This document shows, one piece after another, positions 8,362 to 17,390 of a stretch of DNA of 64,000 bases. The stretch lies in contig NZ_WTYJ01000001.1 of assembly GCF_009827305.1 (NCBI RefSeq), forward strand, positions 1,178,001-1,242,000, written 5' to 3'. Position numbers and translations under genes: made by a program. The DNA comes from Croceibacterium xixiisoli (GTDB taxonomy: Bacteria; Pseudomonadota; Alphaproteobacteria; Sphingomonadales; Sphingomonadaceae). How positions within the stretch are numbered: the stretch's first letter is position 1; every line of letters begins with the position of its first letter. The notes beneath the pieces were generated by a model, which was not told the DNA's origin, made no database searches, and saw nothing but the letters and a program-made list of their open reading frames with translations.

Positions 8362-8843
8362 TCGGACGCCCCGGTACGGGCTGGCAGACGATCATTGCCG
8401 ATCTCTCGCTGATCCTGTTCATGATCACCGTTGCCGCCAATGATGGTGCCTTCCAGGCGGCCAGGGCGGCGGATGCCCGCGCCGAGACGGCGGCGGGCGC
8501 GTTGCAGGGCGAACCTGTGGCGGTCTACCGCGCGACAGCCCAAGGCGTATCGCTGGCCGATTGGCTGGGTGGCCAGGGGCAGGATCCGCGCCAGCAGCTG
8601 ACCATCGTGGCGCGTTATGCCGACGGCGGTGAGGCTGCGGTTGCCACGACGGCGGTGGAACTGGCCGACCAGGCGCGCGTGCTTGGCTTGAACCCACGCA
8701 TCATGCTCGAATTCGGCCCTGCGGAAGAGGTGCTGGCCATTCTCGCCTATGATGCTGATCCGGCCAACTGGCATGGGGATTGCATGAAATCGTCGGAATC
8801 AGGCACCGCAGGTGCTGCTGACGAGGACGAGAAATGCGGATGA
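8358..8843 (+). CDS. MotB-like membrane protein lacking a recognisable OmpA domain
   Basis: The product (161 residues from the ATG at 8358 that overlaps the motA stop) has one N-terminal transmembrane helix preceded by a short cytoplasmic tail: WQTIIADLSLILFMITVAA. An Asp at the helix entrance (residue 15) is placed like the proton-carrying Asp of MotB/ExbD. The periplasmic part is only about 125 residues; a segment around QQLTIVARYADGG could be a divergent beta-alpha fragment, but I see no typical MotB peptidoglycan-binding signature. Position after motA suggests a stator partner; function is inferred. Confidence 0.6.
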   Translation: MIGRPGTGWQTIIADLSLILFMITVAANDGAFQAARAADARAETAAGALQGEPVAVYRATAQGVSLADWLGGQGQDPRQQLTIVARYADGGEAAVATTAVELADQARVLGLNPRIMLEFGPAEEVLAILAYDADPANWHGDCMKSSESGTAGAADEDEKCG

Positions 8844-9373
8844 TCAGGTCCTTCATTACCGGTCGCGCACCGGTACCAATGGCTTTGGCGACCATGGGCC
8901 TGGCGACAGCGGCCCCGCTTGCGGCGGCCGCCTTTGCCGATCCGGTTGCGATCGATCAGGCGGTAGCCCAGTTCACCGGCATGCCGATCGGTGCGCCGGG
9001 CGGCGCCCGCACGCCGGTGGATCGCCGGCTGCGGCTGGCGGCCTGTCCGCAGCCCTTCGCCCTGGAATGGTATGGCAGCCGGCGTGACAATGTGCTGGTG
9101 CAATGCCCGGTGCCTAATGGCTGGCGGATATTCGTGCCGGTGCAGGCGGAACCGCGTGCGGCAGCGGCCCAGAAGGCGCCCGATGCCGTGGCGCGGGGCG
9201 AATCCGTAAATATCACCGTCAGCGGTCGGGGCTTTACCCTGTCCCGCCAGGGCGAAGCGCTGGAAAGCGGCGCCGTGGGTGATTGGATTCGGGTCCGCCA
9301 GGGCAACAATCGCAATGATTCCGTCCGTGCCCGCATCATCCGTCCGGGCGTGGTCGGCATGGATTTGCCGTAA
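8834..9373 (+). CDS. flgA: Flagellar P-ring assembly chaperone FlgA
   Basis: FlgA is the periplasmic chaperone needed for FlgI P-ring polymerisation. The 179-residue protein has a hydrophobic N-terminal export signal ending near AAPLAAAAFA, and a C-terminal SAF-type domain (RGESVNITVSGRGFTLSRQG, then AVGDWIRVRQGNN and RARIIRPGVVGMDL), the family's most conserved stretch. It overlaps the end of the MotB-like gene by 10 bases, so it is in the same transcription unit as motA. Confidence 0.88.
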   Translation: MRMIRSFITGRAPVPMALATMGLATAAPLAAAAFADPVAIDQAVAQFTGMPIGAPGGARTPVDRRLRLAACPQPFALEWYGSRRDNVLVQCPVPNGWRIFVPVQAEPRAAAAQKAPDAVARGESVNITVSGRGFTLSRQGEALESGAVGDWIRVRQGNNRNDSVRARIIRPGVVGMDLP

Positions 9374-9453
9374 GCGGCAAAATTTGTTGAGGGCCCCTTA
9401 ATACATTCGAGGGGGTGCCGTTCTGACTGGTGAGAACCTAACGGAGCGGTGCG

Positions 9454-9741
9454 ATGAACCCGATCGACGCGCATAGAATTACCGGAACATCTGCCCGGCT
9501 TGCGACGAGCCAGGGGACAGTTGCGCGCACCGTGGAAAGCGGTGCGGCAACCACCCCGGCCAGCGCCACGGCCGGGACTGTATCTGCCAATCCCGTCAAC
9601 GCCGGTACCACACCGACGGTCGATGTCGACCGCGTCAGCGAGATCCGCAAAGCCGTGGAAGAAGGCAGCTATCCCATTGTTCCGGCAAAGATTGCCGACG
9701 CCATGATTGCGGCCGGCTACCTGCTGAGGGTTGGTAAATGA
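9454..9741 (+). CDS. flgM: Anti-sigma-28 factor FlgM
   Basis: FlgM holds FliA inactive until the hook is complete. The 95-residue protein has an Ala/Thr-rich disordered N-terminus and a conserved C-terminal FliA-binding segment (DVDRVSEIRKAVEEGSYPI, then KIADAMIAAGYLL). A GGAG ribosome site precedes the ATG. The neighbouring genes are flgA upstream and flgN overlapping by 4 bases downstream, the usual flgAMN group; the target fliA is 3.4 kb downstream. Confidence 0.88.
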   Translation: MNPIDAHRITGTSARLATSQGTVARTVESGAATTPASATAGTVSANPVNAGTTPTVDVDRVSEIRKAVEEGSYPIVPAKIADAMIAAGYLLRVGK

Positions 9742-10085
9742 GCAGCACCAAGAAACTGCGCGAAAGCCTGCGGCAAATGCTTGCCCTTCTGGAAGGGGAG
9801 CGGCAGGCTCTTGCCTCACTCGATCTCGAACGCATCCTCACCTGCGCCGATGGCAAGGTGGAACTGTGCGCCGCGATCGACCGCCACAAGATCGGCGATG
9901 TGGATGAAGAATGCCGGGGTCTGCTTGATGGCGTCAGCCGCCTGAACGAGATCAACCGCAAGCTGCGCAACCTGATTGCCGCCAATGTGCAGTCGCGCCT
10001 CAGCGTATTGAGCGGTTCTGCCAGCCTCTATGGCAGCACGGTCAAATCCTCATCTCCCCGGCGGGAAATGCCCCGTCTGGTCTGA
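9738..10085 (+). CDS. flgN: FlgN-like flagellar export chaperone
   Basis: A 115-residue, mostly helical protein with heptad-like charge patterning (RESLRQMLALLEGERQAL, LNEINRKLRNLIAANVQSRL) and a basic, flexible C-terminus. Similarity to FlgN is low, as is usual, so the call rests on size, predicted coiled coil and its ATG overlapping the flgM stop. FlgN binds FlgK and FlgL, encoded in the divergent operon, and delivers them to the export gate. Confidence 0.65.
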   Translation: MSSTKKLRESLRQMLALLEGERQALASLDLERILTCADGKVELCAAIDRHKIGDVDEECRGLLDGVSRLNEINRKLRNLIAANVQSRLSVLSGSASLYGSTVKSSSPRREMPRLV

Positions 10086-10142
10086 TCGGCAGCCTGCCCC
10101 ATTCCTTCCTGTCACCTCGTCTTCTTTCCTGAGCTGAAGAAC

Positions 10143-10158
10143 TGGCACGATTATTGCT
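10143..10158 (+). promoter_or_regulatory. Sigma-54 (RpoN) promoter of the transglycosylase-flhA-fliA operon
   Basis: TGGCACGATTATTGCT matches the sigma-54 consensus exactly, with GG and GC twelve bases apart. The predicted transcription start is near 10169, about 27 bases before the GTG of the transglycosylase gene, leaving room for its GGGGGG ribosome site. This puts flhA and fliA under RpoN and makes fliA part of a cascade: sigma-54 first, then sigma-28. Confidence 0.87.
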
Positions 10159-10195
10159 GATACCCAGGGGATATTAGTCTCCATCGGGGGGTATC

Positions 10196-11053
10196 GTGCC
10201 CGAAGTCAGTGCAATCCAGCTCAATGAAGTCCACACCGCGATCTCGCGGGCGGCCGCCGCAACGGGCGTCGACTTCAACTATCTGCTGGCGCAGGCCAAG
10301 CTGGAATCCGGCCTGGATCCCAATGCCCGTGCGGGTACCTCCAGCGCGGCGGGTCTCTTTCAGTTCATTTCGGGCACCTGGCTCGAAACGCTCGACCGGC
10401 ATGGCGCCAAACACGGGCTGGACTGGGCCGATACGGCCATTTCCAGCCGCGGTGGCCGCGCTTCGGTCAATGATGCCGGCACCCGGTCGCAGATCATGGC
10501 CATGCGGTATGATCCCGGCACGGCATCGCTGATGGCGGCAGAGCTCGCCCGCGACAATGGCAATGAACTGCGTGGTTTCCTGGGCCGGGAACCGGAACCC
10601 ACCGAACTCTATCTCGCTCATTTTCTCGGCGTCGGCGGCGCCCGCAGCTTTCTCGGCGCGCTGCACAACAGCCCCGGCCAGTCGGCTGCAGATCTTTTCC
10701 CTGGTCCGGCAAATGCCAACCGCTCGATCTTTTATGACGATGGCCGTGCGCGGTCGGTCGGTGAAGTGATGGATCTGATGCGGGCCAAGGTTTCCGGCGC
10801 GATGAACGGCACCGGCGGAATTCTGCCGACCGGGCAGGGCGGAACAGGCGGCTTCGGCAATCTGGGCGGCTACATGGCGATGTCGCCGGCAATGCCGCAG
10901 CGGAACGGTTTTGCCGCCCCGGCAGAAGCGGCGCAGCGCTCGTCGATGGCGGATACCCTGCGCAGCACCTTCGGCGGATCCGGCAGCCTGCCGGGATCGG
11001 CGGCCGGACGGGTTGATGCGGCCTATGCCAAATTCCGGGCGTTCGGCCTGTGA
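10196..11053 (+). CDS. Lytic transglycosylase (SLT domain), probably flagellum specific
   Basis: The N-terminal ~110 residues form a Slt-type lysozyme-like domain: FNYLLAQAKLESGLDPNARA holds the catalytic Glu (LES), followed by the SSAAGLFQFISGTWLE motif. The C-terminal half has ELYLAHFLGVGGARSFL and a Gly-rich linker. There is no signal peptide, so export may use the flagellar apparatus. The start is a GTG at 10196 with a strong GGGGGG ribosome site four to five bases before it. It overlaps flhA and may replace the muramidase domain missing from FlgJ. Confidence 0.83.
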   Translation: MPEVSAIQLNEVHTAISRAAAATGVDFNYLLAQAKLESGLDPNARAGTSSAAGLFQFISGTWLETLDRHGAKHGLDWADTAISSRGGRASVNDAGTRSQIMAMRYDPGTASLMAAELARDNGNELRGFLGREPEPTELYLAHFLGVGGARSFLGALHNSPGQSAADLFPGPANANRSIFYDDGRARSVGEVMDLMRAKVSGAMNGTGGILPTGQGGTGGFGNLGGYMAMSPAMPQRNGFAAPAEAAQRSSMADTLRSTFGGSGSLPGSAAGRVDAAYAKFRAFGL

Positions 11054-13170
11054 ACATGCGCAGCTTCCTCAACCCGGCGCTGGCGCTGCCCTTCGGCATT
11101 CTGACCATCATCGTGCTGATGGTGGTGCCGATCCCGACCGTCATGCTCGACGTGTTCTTCGTGCTCAATATTGCCCTGTCCGTGGCGGTGCTGATGGCGG
11201 CGATGAACGCGGCCAAGCCGCTCGACTTTTCTTCTTTCCCCTCTGTCCTGCTGTTCGCCACCCTCCTGCGGCTGGCGCTGAATGTCGCTTCCACCCGCGT
11301 CGTGCTGATGAACGGCCATGAAGGCGAAGAAGCGGCGGGGATGGTGATCGAGGCTTTCGGCGCCTTCCTGATCGGCGGTGACTTCGCCGTCGGCATCTTC
11401 GTCTTCCTGATCCTGATGATCATCAACCTGATGGTGGTGACCAAGGGGGCAGGGCGCGTGTCGGAAGTTTCCGCCCGCTTCACCCTGGACGCCCTGCCGG
11501 GCAAGCAGATGGCGATCGATGCCGATCTGGCCGCCGGGCTGATGACCGCTGACGAGGCCAAGGCCCGTCGGCGCGAAATTGCCACAGAGGCGGATTTTTA
11601 CGGCTCCATGGATGGCGCCAGCAAATTCGTGAAGGGCGATGCGGTTGCCGCGCTGCTGATCCTGATGGTCAACATCATCGGCGGTCTCGTGCTCGGCATC
11701 GTCAGCCACGGGCTTTCCGTCGCCGAGGCTGGCCATCTCTATGTCACGCTGGCGGTGGGCGATGCGCTGGTCGCTTCCGTTCCCGCGCTGCTCCTTTCCA
11801 TTGCTGCGGCCATCATCGTTACCCGCGTTTCGGACACCCGCGACCTTACCGGGCAGATCGGCGGACAGTTTGCCGATCCGCGCATCTGGCTCCCGGTTGG
11901 TTGCATCATGGGCGCCATGGGTATGATCCCGGCCATGCCGCAGACGATCTTCCTTCCGCTGGCTGCCGGCGCGCTGTTCCTGTGGCGCACGCTCCGCAAG
12001 CGGCAGCAGGCTGTGCTCGACACGCCGGAGCCCGAAATCCGGCCCGATCCCTCGATCATCGACATCCGCGATGTGTCGGAACAGTCGCTGGTCACGATCG
12101 AGCTGGGCTATGGCCTGGTCCATCTGGCCGATGAACGGCGCGGGGCGCCGCTCGTGGTCCGCCTCACCGGCCTGCGTCGTCAGCTCAGCCAGACGCTTGG
12201 CTTCGTGGTGCCGCAGTTCCGTCTGCGCGACAGTTTCGATCTGCCGCCGGATCGTTATCGCATCCTGCTGGGTGGCGCCCCGCTGGCGATCGGGCAATTG
12301 CGCCCGGATCGGTTGCTGGCCATCGACGCCGGCGAGGTGCGCAATACGGCCGTGTTGCCGGGTGAAGCCACGGTGGACCCCAGCTTTGGTTGTCCGGCGC
12401 TCTGGATCGATCAGGGAACCCGCGATCTCGCCGTGGCCGAAGGCTATCTGGTGGTCGACGCCGAAAGCGTGGTCGCAACCCATATCAACCAGTTGCTGGC
12501 AGCCCGGGCGCATGAACTGCTTGGTCCCGATCAGGTCCGCGATCTGCTCGATACGCTGCGTGATCGTCATGCGCAGCTGATCGAAACCATCACCCCGGCG
12601 CCCCTGTCGCTGGCTACCATTACCCGCCTGTTCCGGGCCCTGCTGGCCGATGGCGTGTCGCTGGCCCATCCGCTGCCGGTGTTGTCCAGCCTGTCGCTGG
12701 CGGCGCAGCAGACCACCGATCACGAACGGATGGTCGATCTCATGCGTGCCGACCTGGGCGCCATGATCGTCGGCAGCATCTGTCCGCCGGACGAACGCCT
12801 GCCCGTGATCACGCTGGCGGCCGAACTGGAAGAAATGGTCGTTAACGGCATGATGGATCCGACCACCGGCCAGATCATCATCGAACCCGATCTGGCCCGC
12901 TCGATCGGGGAACGGATCGCGGCCATCTTCGGCATGCGCGAACCGGGATCGATCCCGCCTGTATTGATCGTCCAGCCGCGTGCGCGGCGGCCGCTGGCAG
13001 CGCTGCTGCGCCTGCGCGCGCCGCTCTGCGCGGTCATTTCCATCAACGAACTGCCGGCGTCGCAACCGGTGGAAGTTATCGCCGTGGTCGGCGGAGAAAG
13101 CGAACCGGCCGAAGCGCCCGCGTTCGATGCTCCCGACTATGCGCATGAAAGAGAGGCCATGGCCGCATGA
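11050..13170 (+). CDS. flhA: Flagellar type III export gate protein FlhA
   Basis: FlhA is the large inner-membrane subunit of the export gate; its cytoplasmic domain binds chaperone-substrate complexes. The ~706-residue length is normal. The N-terminal half has about eight transmembrane helices and the FHIPEP signature region (LLFATLLRLALNVASTRVVL), while the C-terminal half contains GYGLVHLADE and EVIAVV near the end. The GTG at 11050 overlaps the transglycosylase stop (GTGA); an ATG two codons later (11056) is an equally possible start. The stop overlaps fliA. Confidence 0.96.
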   Translation: MNMRSFLNPALALPFGILTIIVLMVVPIPTVMLDVFFVLNIALSVAVLMAAMNAAKPLDFSSFPSVLLFATLLRLALNVASTRVVLMNGHEGEEAAGMVIEAFGAFLIGGDFAVGIFVFLILMIINLMVVTKGAGRVSEVSARFTLDALPGKQMAIDADLAAGLMTADEAKARRREIATEADFYGSMDGASKFVKGDAVAALLILMVNIIGGLVLGIVSHGLSVAEAGHLYVTLAVGDALVASVPALLLSIAAAIIVTRVSDTRDLTGQIGGQFADPRIWLPVGCIMGAMGMIPAMPQTIFLPLAAGALFLWRTLRKRQQAVLDTPEPEIRPDPSIIDIRDVSEQSLVTIELGYGLVHLADERRGAPLVVRLTGLRRQLSQTLGFVVPQFRLRDSFDLPPDRYRILLGGAPLAIGQLRPDRLLAIDAGEVRNTAVLPGEATVDPSFGCPALWIDQGTRDLAVAEGYLVVDAESVVATHINQLLAARAHELLGPDQVRDLLDTLRDRHAQLIETITPAPLSLATITRLFRALLADGVSLAHPLPVLSSLSLAAQQTTDHERMVDLMRADLGAMIVGSICPPDERLPVITLAAELEEMVVNGMMDPTTGQIIIEPDLARSIGERIAAIFGMREPGSIPPVLIVQPRARRPLAALLRLRAPLCAVISINELPASQPVEVIAVVGGESEPAEAPAFDAPDYAHEREAMAA

Positions 13171-13895
13171 TGCACGACCATTCCCGTTTTTCCGCCGCAA
13201 GAGCCTATGGCGGCGACGTCCATGATCGCGTCACGCGCTTCCTGCCGATGGTTCGCAAGCTGGCCTGGCATCTGTCCGGCAGCACCGGCCCGTCGATCGA
13301 TGTGGAAGATCTGATGCAAGCCGGGCTGGTCGCCCTGACCGAATGTGCCCAACGGCATGATGGGCCGAGCGAGGACGGCTTTGCCGCCTATGCGAAACTG
13401 CGTGTGCGCGGGGCCATGGTCGATCTGCTGCGGCGATCGTCCAGTGACGCCCGCGGCACCCGCGAAAAACGACGCCGGATCGAAAAGGCTGAACAGGAAC
13501 TGCGCACCGCCCTGGGGCGCGAACCCACATCGCAAGAGGTAGCCGAAGCCATGGGTTTGACCGTAGAAGAGTTCCAGCGCCTGCGTTCCGACGCTGTGGC
13601 CATCCAGCTGTCGTCGATCGACGAATGCTACTCCGACAGCAATGTCGCCTTCGCCGACGTTGACGATGATGCCGAAAACCGGCTGCTGCGGGCAGAAGAC
13701 AGCGCCATGCTGATCCAGGCAATCACGTCATTGCCCGAACGCTTGCAGTTGATTGTGCAACTTTATTTCGTCGAAGAGTTGAACCTTACAGAAATTGCAT
13801 CGGTTCTTAATGTCAGCGTTCCGCGCGTGCACCAACTCAAGGCATCGGCTTTGGAAAAACTTAGGCTTGCCTGTATCATCAGTGATGATGCGTAA
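13167..13895 (+). CDS. fliA: Flagellar sigma factor FliA (sigma-28)
   Basis: A 242-residue sigma-70-family protein. Region 2 is visible as VEDLMQAGLVALTECAQRH and AYAKLRVRGAMVDLLRR; region 3 as EPTSQEVAEAMGLTVEEFQ; region 4 as LPERLQLIVQLYFVEELNLT followed by EIASVLNVSVPRVHQLKA. The RGAMVD stretch with no region 1.1 is characteristic of FliA. Its ATG overlaps the flhA stop by 4 bases. It should transcribe late flagellar genes under control of FlgM encoded nearby. Confidence 0.93.
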   Translation: MMHDHSRFSAARAYGGDVHDRVTRFLPMVRKLAWHLSGSTGPSIDVEDLMQAGLVALTECAQRHDGPSEDGFAAYAKLRVRGAMVDLLRRSSSDARGTREKRRRIEKAEQELRTALGREPTSQEVAEAMGLTVEEFQRLRSDAVAIQLSSIDECYSDSNVAFADVDDDAENRLLRAEDSAMLIQAITSLPERLQLIVQLYFVEELNLTEIASVLNVSVPRVHQLKASALEKLRLACIISDDA

Positions 13896-13972
13896 TATGC
13901 ATCTAGCGCAATTTTACCGGCTTCTAACGAATCAGATATATCGTTCGACCGGTGAAGGATGCAGCAAAAGCC

Positions 13973-16333
13973 ATGGCGGCGAGAACGTCGGCCATCACTG
14001 CCAGGCAGATCATCGGGCTATGGTGCCCCGATGACGCCGAATGGCGCCTGCTGCGCACGCTCCAATATGGCGGTTTGGTAAGGCACAATCTGCTGCGCCC
14101 TGTCGTACTGGGCTTTGCCTGTCTGGCCATGATGGGCGTGATGTACGGCACCGTGCCGATCATGGTCCTCCTTTGCTGGGCCGCTACACTGATGCTGGCC
14201 TGGATGCACAAGGCGCGGCTCGAACGTTTGCTGTTGCGTCAGGGGTTGCGCAAGATCAGCCGGGGCCAGTTTCGCCACCATGCGATGATCATCGGCTTGT
14301 GCGCCGTGATCTGGGTGGCGCCGCTCTTCATTTTCAGATCTTATCTGGATCGCAGTACAGCATTGGCGGTCTGGACCCTGCTGGCCATGCTGATCGCGGG
14401 GGCCACGGCGTCGCGCACTTCCATTCCCATGGCCACGGTGCTGTTCATCACGATTACTGGTGGCGGGGCCGGGCTTTCATTCCTGCTGGCCGGGGATCTG
14501 ATCGTGGGGTTGGCCAGCCTTGGCTTCTCCATCATCACGACCGTGGCCACTCTGGAATCCGCCCGTTTGTTCCTGGCCGCTCGCACAGCAGAGGCAGGCG
14601 TGGCGGAAAGCCAGGAGGTGGTTTCACTGCTCTTGCGCGAATATGAACAGGACGAGGCTGACTGGCTTTGGCGTGTCGACGTGCACCGCCGTGTCTGCGA
14701 ACCAAGTGATCGCTTTGCCTATGCGCTCGGCTGTCAGCCGGCCGACATAGACCAGTTGCCACTGATGCAGGTGATCGGTCGGCGCAGTTGGGAAACCGGC
14801 AAGCTTTCGCCCAGCCTGCAGGAACTTGCCGCGCATATCGGTCAGGAACAGGCCTTTTCGAACCTGCTGGTCCAGGCCGAACTTGGCAGTGGCGATCGGT
14901 GGTGGAAGCTCTCCGGAACCCCGATGCATGACAGCAAGGGCAGTTTCACCGGTTATCGCGGAGTTGGTTCCGACGTGACCGAACAGCGTGAAACGGAAGA
15001 ACGGATCGCCTATCAGGCGCAGTTCGACGCACTGACGGGGCTGCCTAACCGGCGAATGGTCATCGAAGCGCTGTCCGCCGCGCTGGCAGAGGCTGGGCGT
15101 TGGCATGGCAATTGTGCGTTTTTGATGATCGACCTCGATCGGTTCAAGGCTGTCAATGACACACTCGGCCATCCGATAGGGGATCGGTTGCTGATCGATG
15201 TGGCCGAACGGCTGCGCGCTGCGGTTGCCGGCAGTGGGCAATGCGGCCGGCTGGGCGGCGACGAATTTGCTGCCGTGGTTTATGATGTTCAAGAGCCGCG
15301 CCAGGTTTCCGTGATTGCGAACAGGATCATCAAGGAACTGTGCCGGCCGTTTCTTGTCGAAGGGCATATGGTGATGATCGGCGCCAGCATCGGTTCTGCG
15401 ATCGGCCCTGCGGATGGGGAAACGGTCGACGCATTGATGCGAAATGCCGATATGGCGCTGTATGGAATGAAGCGCGCCGGGCGGGGCGGCCATCGCATTT
15501 TCGAAATGGCGCTGCAGCAGGATCGCAACGATCGGCAGGAGATGGAGATCGCTCTGCGCGATGCCTTGCCCCACAATCAGTTGGATTTGCGATACCAGCC
15601 GATGGTGGCAGCCGCTGGCGATGTGGTGATCGGCTTCGAAGCCTTGCTGCGCTGGAGGCACCCGGAACGTGGTTCGATCAGCCCTGACGTATTTGTCGCC
15701 CTGGCTGAAGAAACGCGTCTGATTTTGCAGATCGGCGAATGGGCAATGATCCGCGCCTGTCGCGAGGCGGTTGGCTGGGCTTCGGACATGAAGATATGCG
15801 TGAACGTTTCCGGCGTGCAACTGCGGGATCCAGGTTTCGGGAATATGGTGGCACGGGTTTTGGCGGAAACCGGCCTGCCGCCACAACGGCTGGAGATCGA
15901 GATCAAAGAGCAGGTGTTCCAGACCGATCCCAGGATGGTGCGTCAGGCGCTGGATGATGCCTTGCTGTTGGGATGCTCGCTGGCCCTCGATGACTTCGGG
16001 ACGGGCCATTCGTCGCTCGGAAATCTGCGCACCGGGAATTTCTCAACGGTCAAGATTGATCGGAGATTTGTGCAGGGTGCCGTGCGTGGCAGCGCGGAAA
16101 GCCTTGCGGTAATTCGCGCCGTGGTCGCCATGTCGCAAAGCCTTGGTATCCGGACCGTGGCCGAGGGGGTGGAAACAGCCGATGAGATGCGGCTGATGCG
16201 CAGCCTTGGCCTCGATGCGATTCAGGGGTTCTATTTTGGCAGACCGATCGACGCTGCCGAAACGCTTGCCCTGATTGACAGCAGGCGCGACGGTTTCCCT
16301 GGACAAGGGAGCGTCAGGGCTAAAGTCGCCTGA
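13973..16333 (+). CDS. Membrane PAS-GGDEF-EAL cyclic di-GMP protein
   Basis: The 786-residue protein has about six N-terminal membrane helices (to ~residue 210), a PAS-like sensor (~230-340), a GGDEF domain with intact GRLGGDEFAAVVYD, and an EAL domain with GFEALLRWRHPERG, KICVNVSG, the DDFGTGHSSL loop and a KID Lys. Active-site residues of both halves are present, so it could make and/or degrade c-di-GMP, which controls the motile-sessile switch. I chose the ATG at 13973; a GTG at 13952 in the same frame lacks a ribosome site. It follows fliA by 77 bases. Confidence 0.9.
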   Translation: MAARTSAITARQIIGLWCPDDAEWRLLRTLQYGGLVRHNLLRPVVLGFACLAMMGVMYGTVPIMVLLCWAATLMLAWMHKARLERLLLRQGLRKISRGQFRHHAMIIGLCAVIWVAPLFIFRSYLDRSTALAVWTLLAMLIAGATASRTSIPMATVLFITITGGGAGLSFLLAGDLIVGLASLGFSIITTVATLESARLFLAARTAEAGVAESQEVVSLLLREYEQDEADWLWRVDVHRRVCEPSDRFAYALGCQPADIDQLPLMQVIGRRSWETGKLSPSLQELAAHIGQEQAFSNLLVQAELGSGDRWWKLSGTPMHDSKGSFTGYRGVGSDVTEQRETEERIAYQAQFDALTGLPNRRMVIEALSAALAEAGRWHGNCAFLMIDLDRFKAVNDTLGHPIGDRLLIDVAERLRAAVAGSGQCGRLGGDEFAAVVYDVQEPRQVSVIANRIIKELCRPFLVEGHMVMIGASIGSAIGPADGETVDALMRNADMALYGMKRAGRGGHRIFEMALQQDRNDRQEMEIALRDALPHNQLDLRYQPMVAAAGDVVIGFEALLRWRHPERGSISPDVFVALAEETRLILQIGEWAMIRACREAVGWASDMKICVNVSGVQLRDPGFGNMVARVLAETGLPPQRLEIEIKEQVFQTDPRMVRQALDDALLLGCSLALDDFGTGHSSLGNLRTGNFSTVKIDRRFVQGAVRGSAESLAVIRAVVAMSQSLGIRTVAEGVETADEMRLMRSLGLDAIQGFYFGRPIDAAETLALIDSRRDGFPGQGSVRAKVA

Positions 16334-16373
16334 CGTCCCTCGGTTGCCAGTCCGTTTCACAGAAACGGATGGC

Positions 16374-17051
16374 TTAGGCGCCCACCAATCCCTTGATCGC
16401 ACTGGCGAACAGCGCGCGGCCATCGCTGCCACCCTGGGCCGTTTCAATGGCGCGTTCGGGGTGCGGCATCATGCCCAGTACATTGCCGGCATCGTTCAGA
16501 ATACCCGCAATATTGCGCAGCGATCCGTTGCATGGTTCCGCATAGCGGAACGCCACGCGCCCTTCGCCTTCCAGCCGGTCCAGCGTGGCATCATCGGCGA
16601 AGAAATTGCCGTCGTGATGCGCCACCGGAATGGAAATCTTCTGACCGGCGGAATAGCCGGCGGTGAACAGCGACTGCGTGTTTTCGACTGTCAGTGCAAC
16701 GCTGCGGCAGATGAAGGTCTGGCCGGCATTGCGCATCAGCGCCCCCGGCAGCAGGCCGCTCTCGGTCAGCACCTGGAAGCCATTGCAAACGCCCAGCACC
16801 GGCACGCCGCGCCCGGCAGCAGCGATCACCGACTGCATGATCGGGCTCTTGGCCGCCATCGCGCCGGAGCGCAGATAATCGCCATAGGAAAAACCGCCGG
16901 GCAGGGCGATGAAGTCCAGTCCGTCCGGCAGATCGGCATCGCCGTGCCAAACGCGGATCGGCGCGGTGCCAGAGACTTGCTCCAGCGCCACCGCCATATC
17001 CCGGTCGCAATTCGATCCGGGGAAGGTGATGACCGCTGAACGGAAGCTCAC
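16374..17051 (-). CDS. purQ: Phosphoribosylformylglycinamidine synthase glutaminase subunit PurQ
   Basis: PurQ supplies ammonia for conversion of FGAR to FGAM in purine synthesis, acting with PurS and PurL. From the GTG at 17049-17051 the product has 225 residues. The class I glutaminase triad is visible: Cys in [14 protein letters not shown] and His-Glu in [10 protein letters not shown]; the N-terminus [18 protein letters not shown] is typical. The GTG overlaps the purS stop (GTGA), so the pair is coupled. purL is not in this window. The frame remains open upstream of this start but runs across purS. Confidence 0.95.
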   Translation of the reverse strand: MSFRSAVITFPGSNCDRDMAVALEQVSGTAPIRVWHGDADLPDGLDFIALPGGFSYGDYLRSGAMAAKSPIMQSVIAAAGRGVPVLGVCNGFQVLTESGLLPGALMRNAGQTFICRSVALTVENTQSLFTAGYSAGQKISIPVAHHDGNFFADDATLDRLEGEGRVAFRYAEPCNGSLRNIAGILNDAGNVLGMMPHPERAIETAQGGSDGRALFASAIKGLVGA

Positions 17052-17290
17052 GCTGCCAGCTCCGGCTTTTCGATGCGGTAGTTTTCGATGACCATATTGG
17101 CCAGCAGCTTGCGGCACATCTCGTCGATGGCTTCGTCGCTGGTGCCATCGGCCAGGTCGAGTTCGATCAGGCGGCCGATGCGGACATCCTGCACGCCCGA
17201 AAAGCCGAGGCTTTCGAGAGCATGATGCACTGCGCGACCCTGCGGATCGAGTACACCGGGCTTGAGGCTGACGTGGATGCGGACCTTCAT
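17048..17290 (-). CDS. purS: Phosphoribosylformylglycinamidine synthase subunit PurS
   Basis: The 80-residue protein ([20 protein letters not shown] then a [20 protein letters not shown] segment) is a full-length PurS, the small subunit that tethers PurQ to the short type of PurL in bacteria with a split FGAM synthase. It overlaps purQ by 4 bases. A TATACA -10-like box lies on the reverse strand at 17366-17371, about 75 bases upstream, and a possible small RNA gene ends just beyond it. Confidence 0.95.
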   Translation of the reverse strand: MKVRIHVSLKPGVLDPQGRAVHHALESLGFSGVQDVRIGRLIELDLADGTSDEAIDEMCRKLLANMVIENYRIEKPELAA

Positions 17291-17390
17291 CGGGCGGGGC
17301 CTTTCGAGGGGATGGGATTCGGGCCGAGCCTATGGCCCCTGCACCGACCGGCTGCAAGGGGCGGATGTATACAGCCGTGAATGCCTCATC

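Noticed and set aside
9374-9453. Sigma-28 promoter before flgM (TAAT and GCCGTTCT about 14 bases apart)
   Set aside because: Only GCCG of the -10 element matches and the spacing is short; too weak to list.
11023-13200. A 725-codon leftward open frame opposite flhA
   Set aside because: Arg/His/Gln/Asp-rich translation without any domain, caused by codon bias of the GC-rich flhA; no ribosome site.
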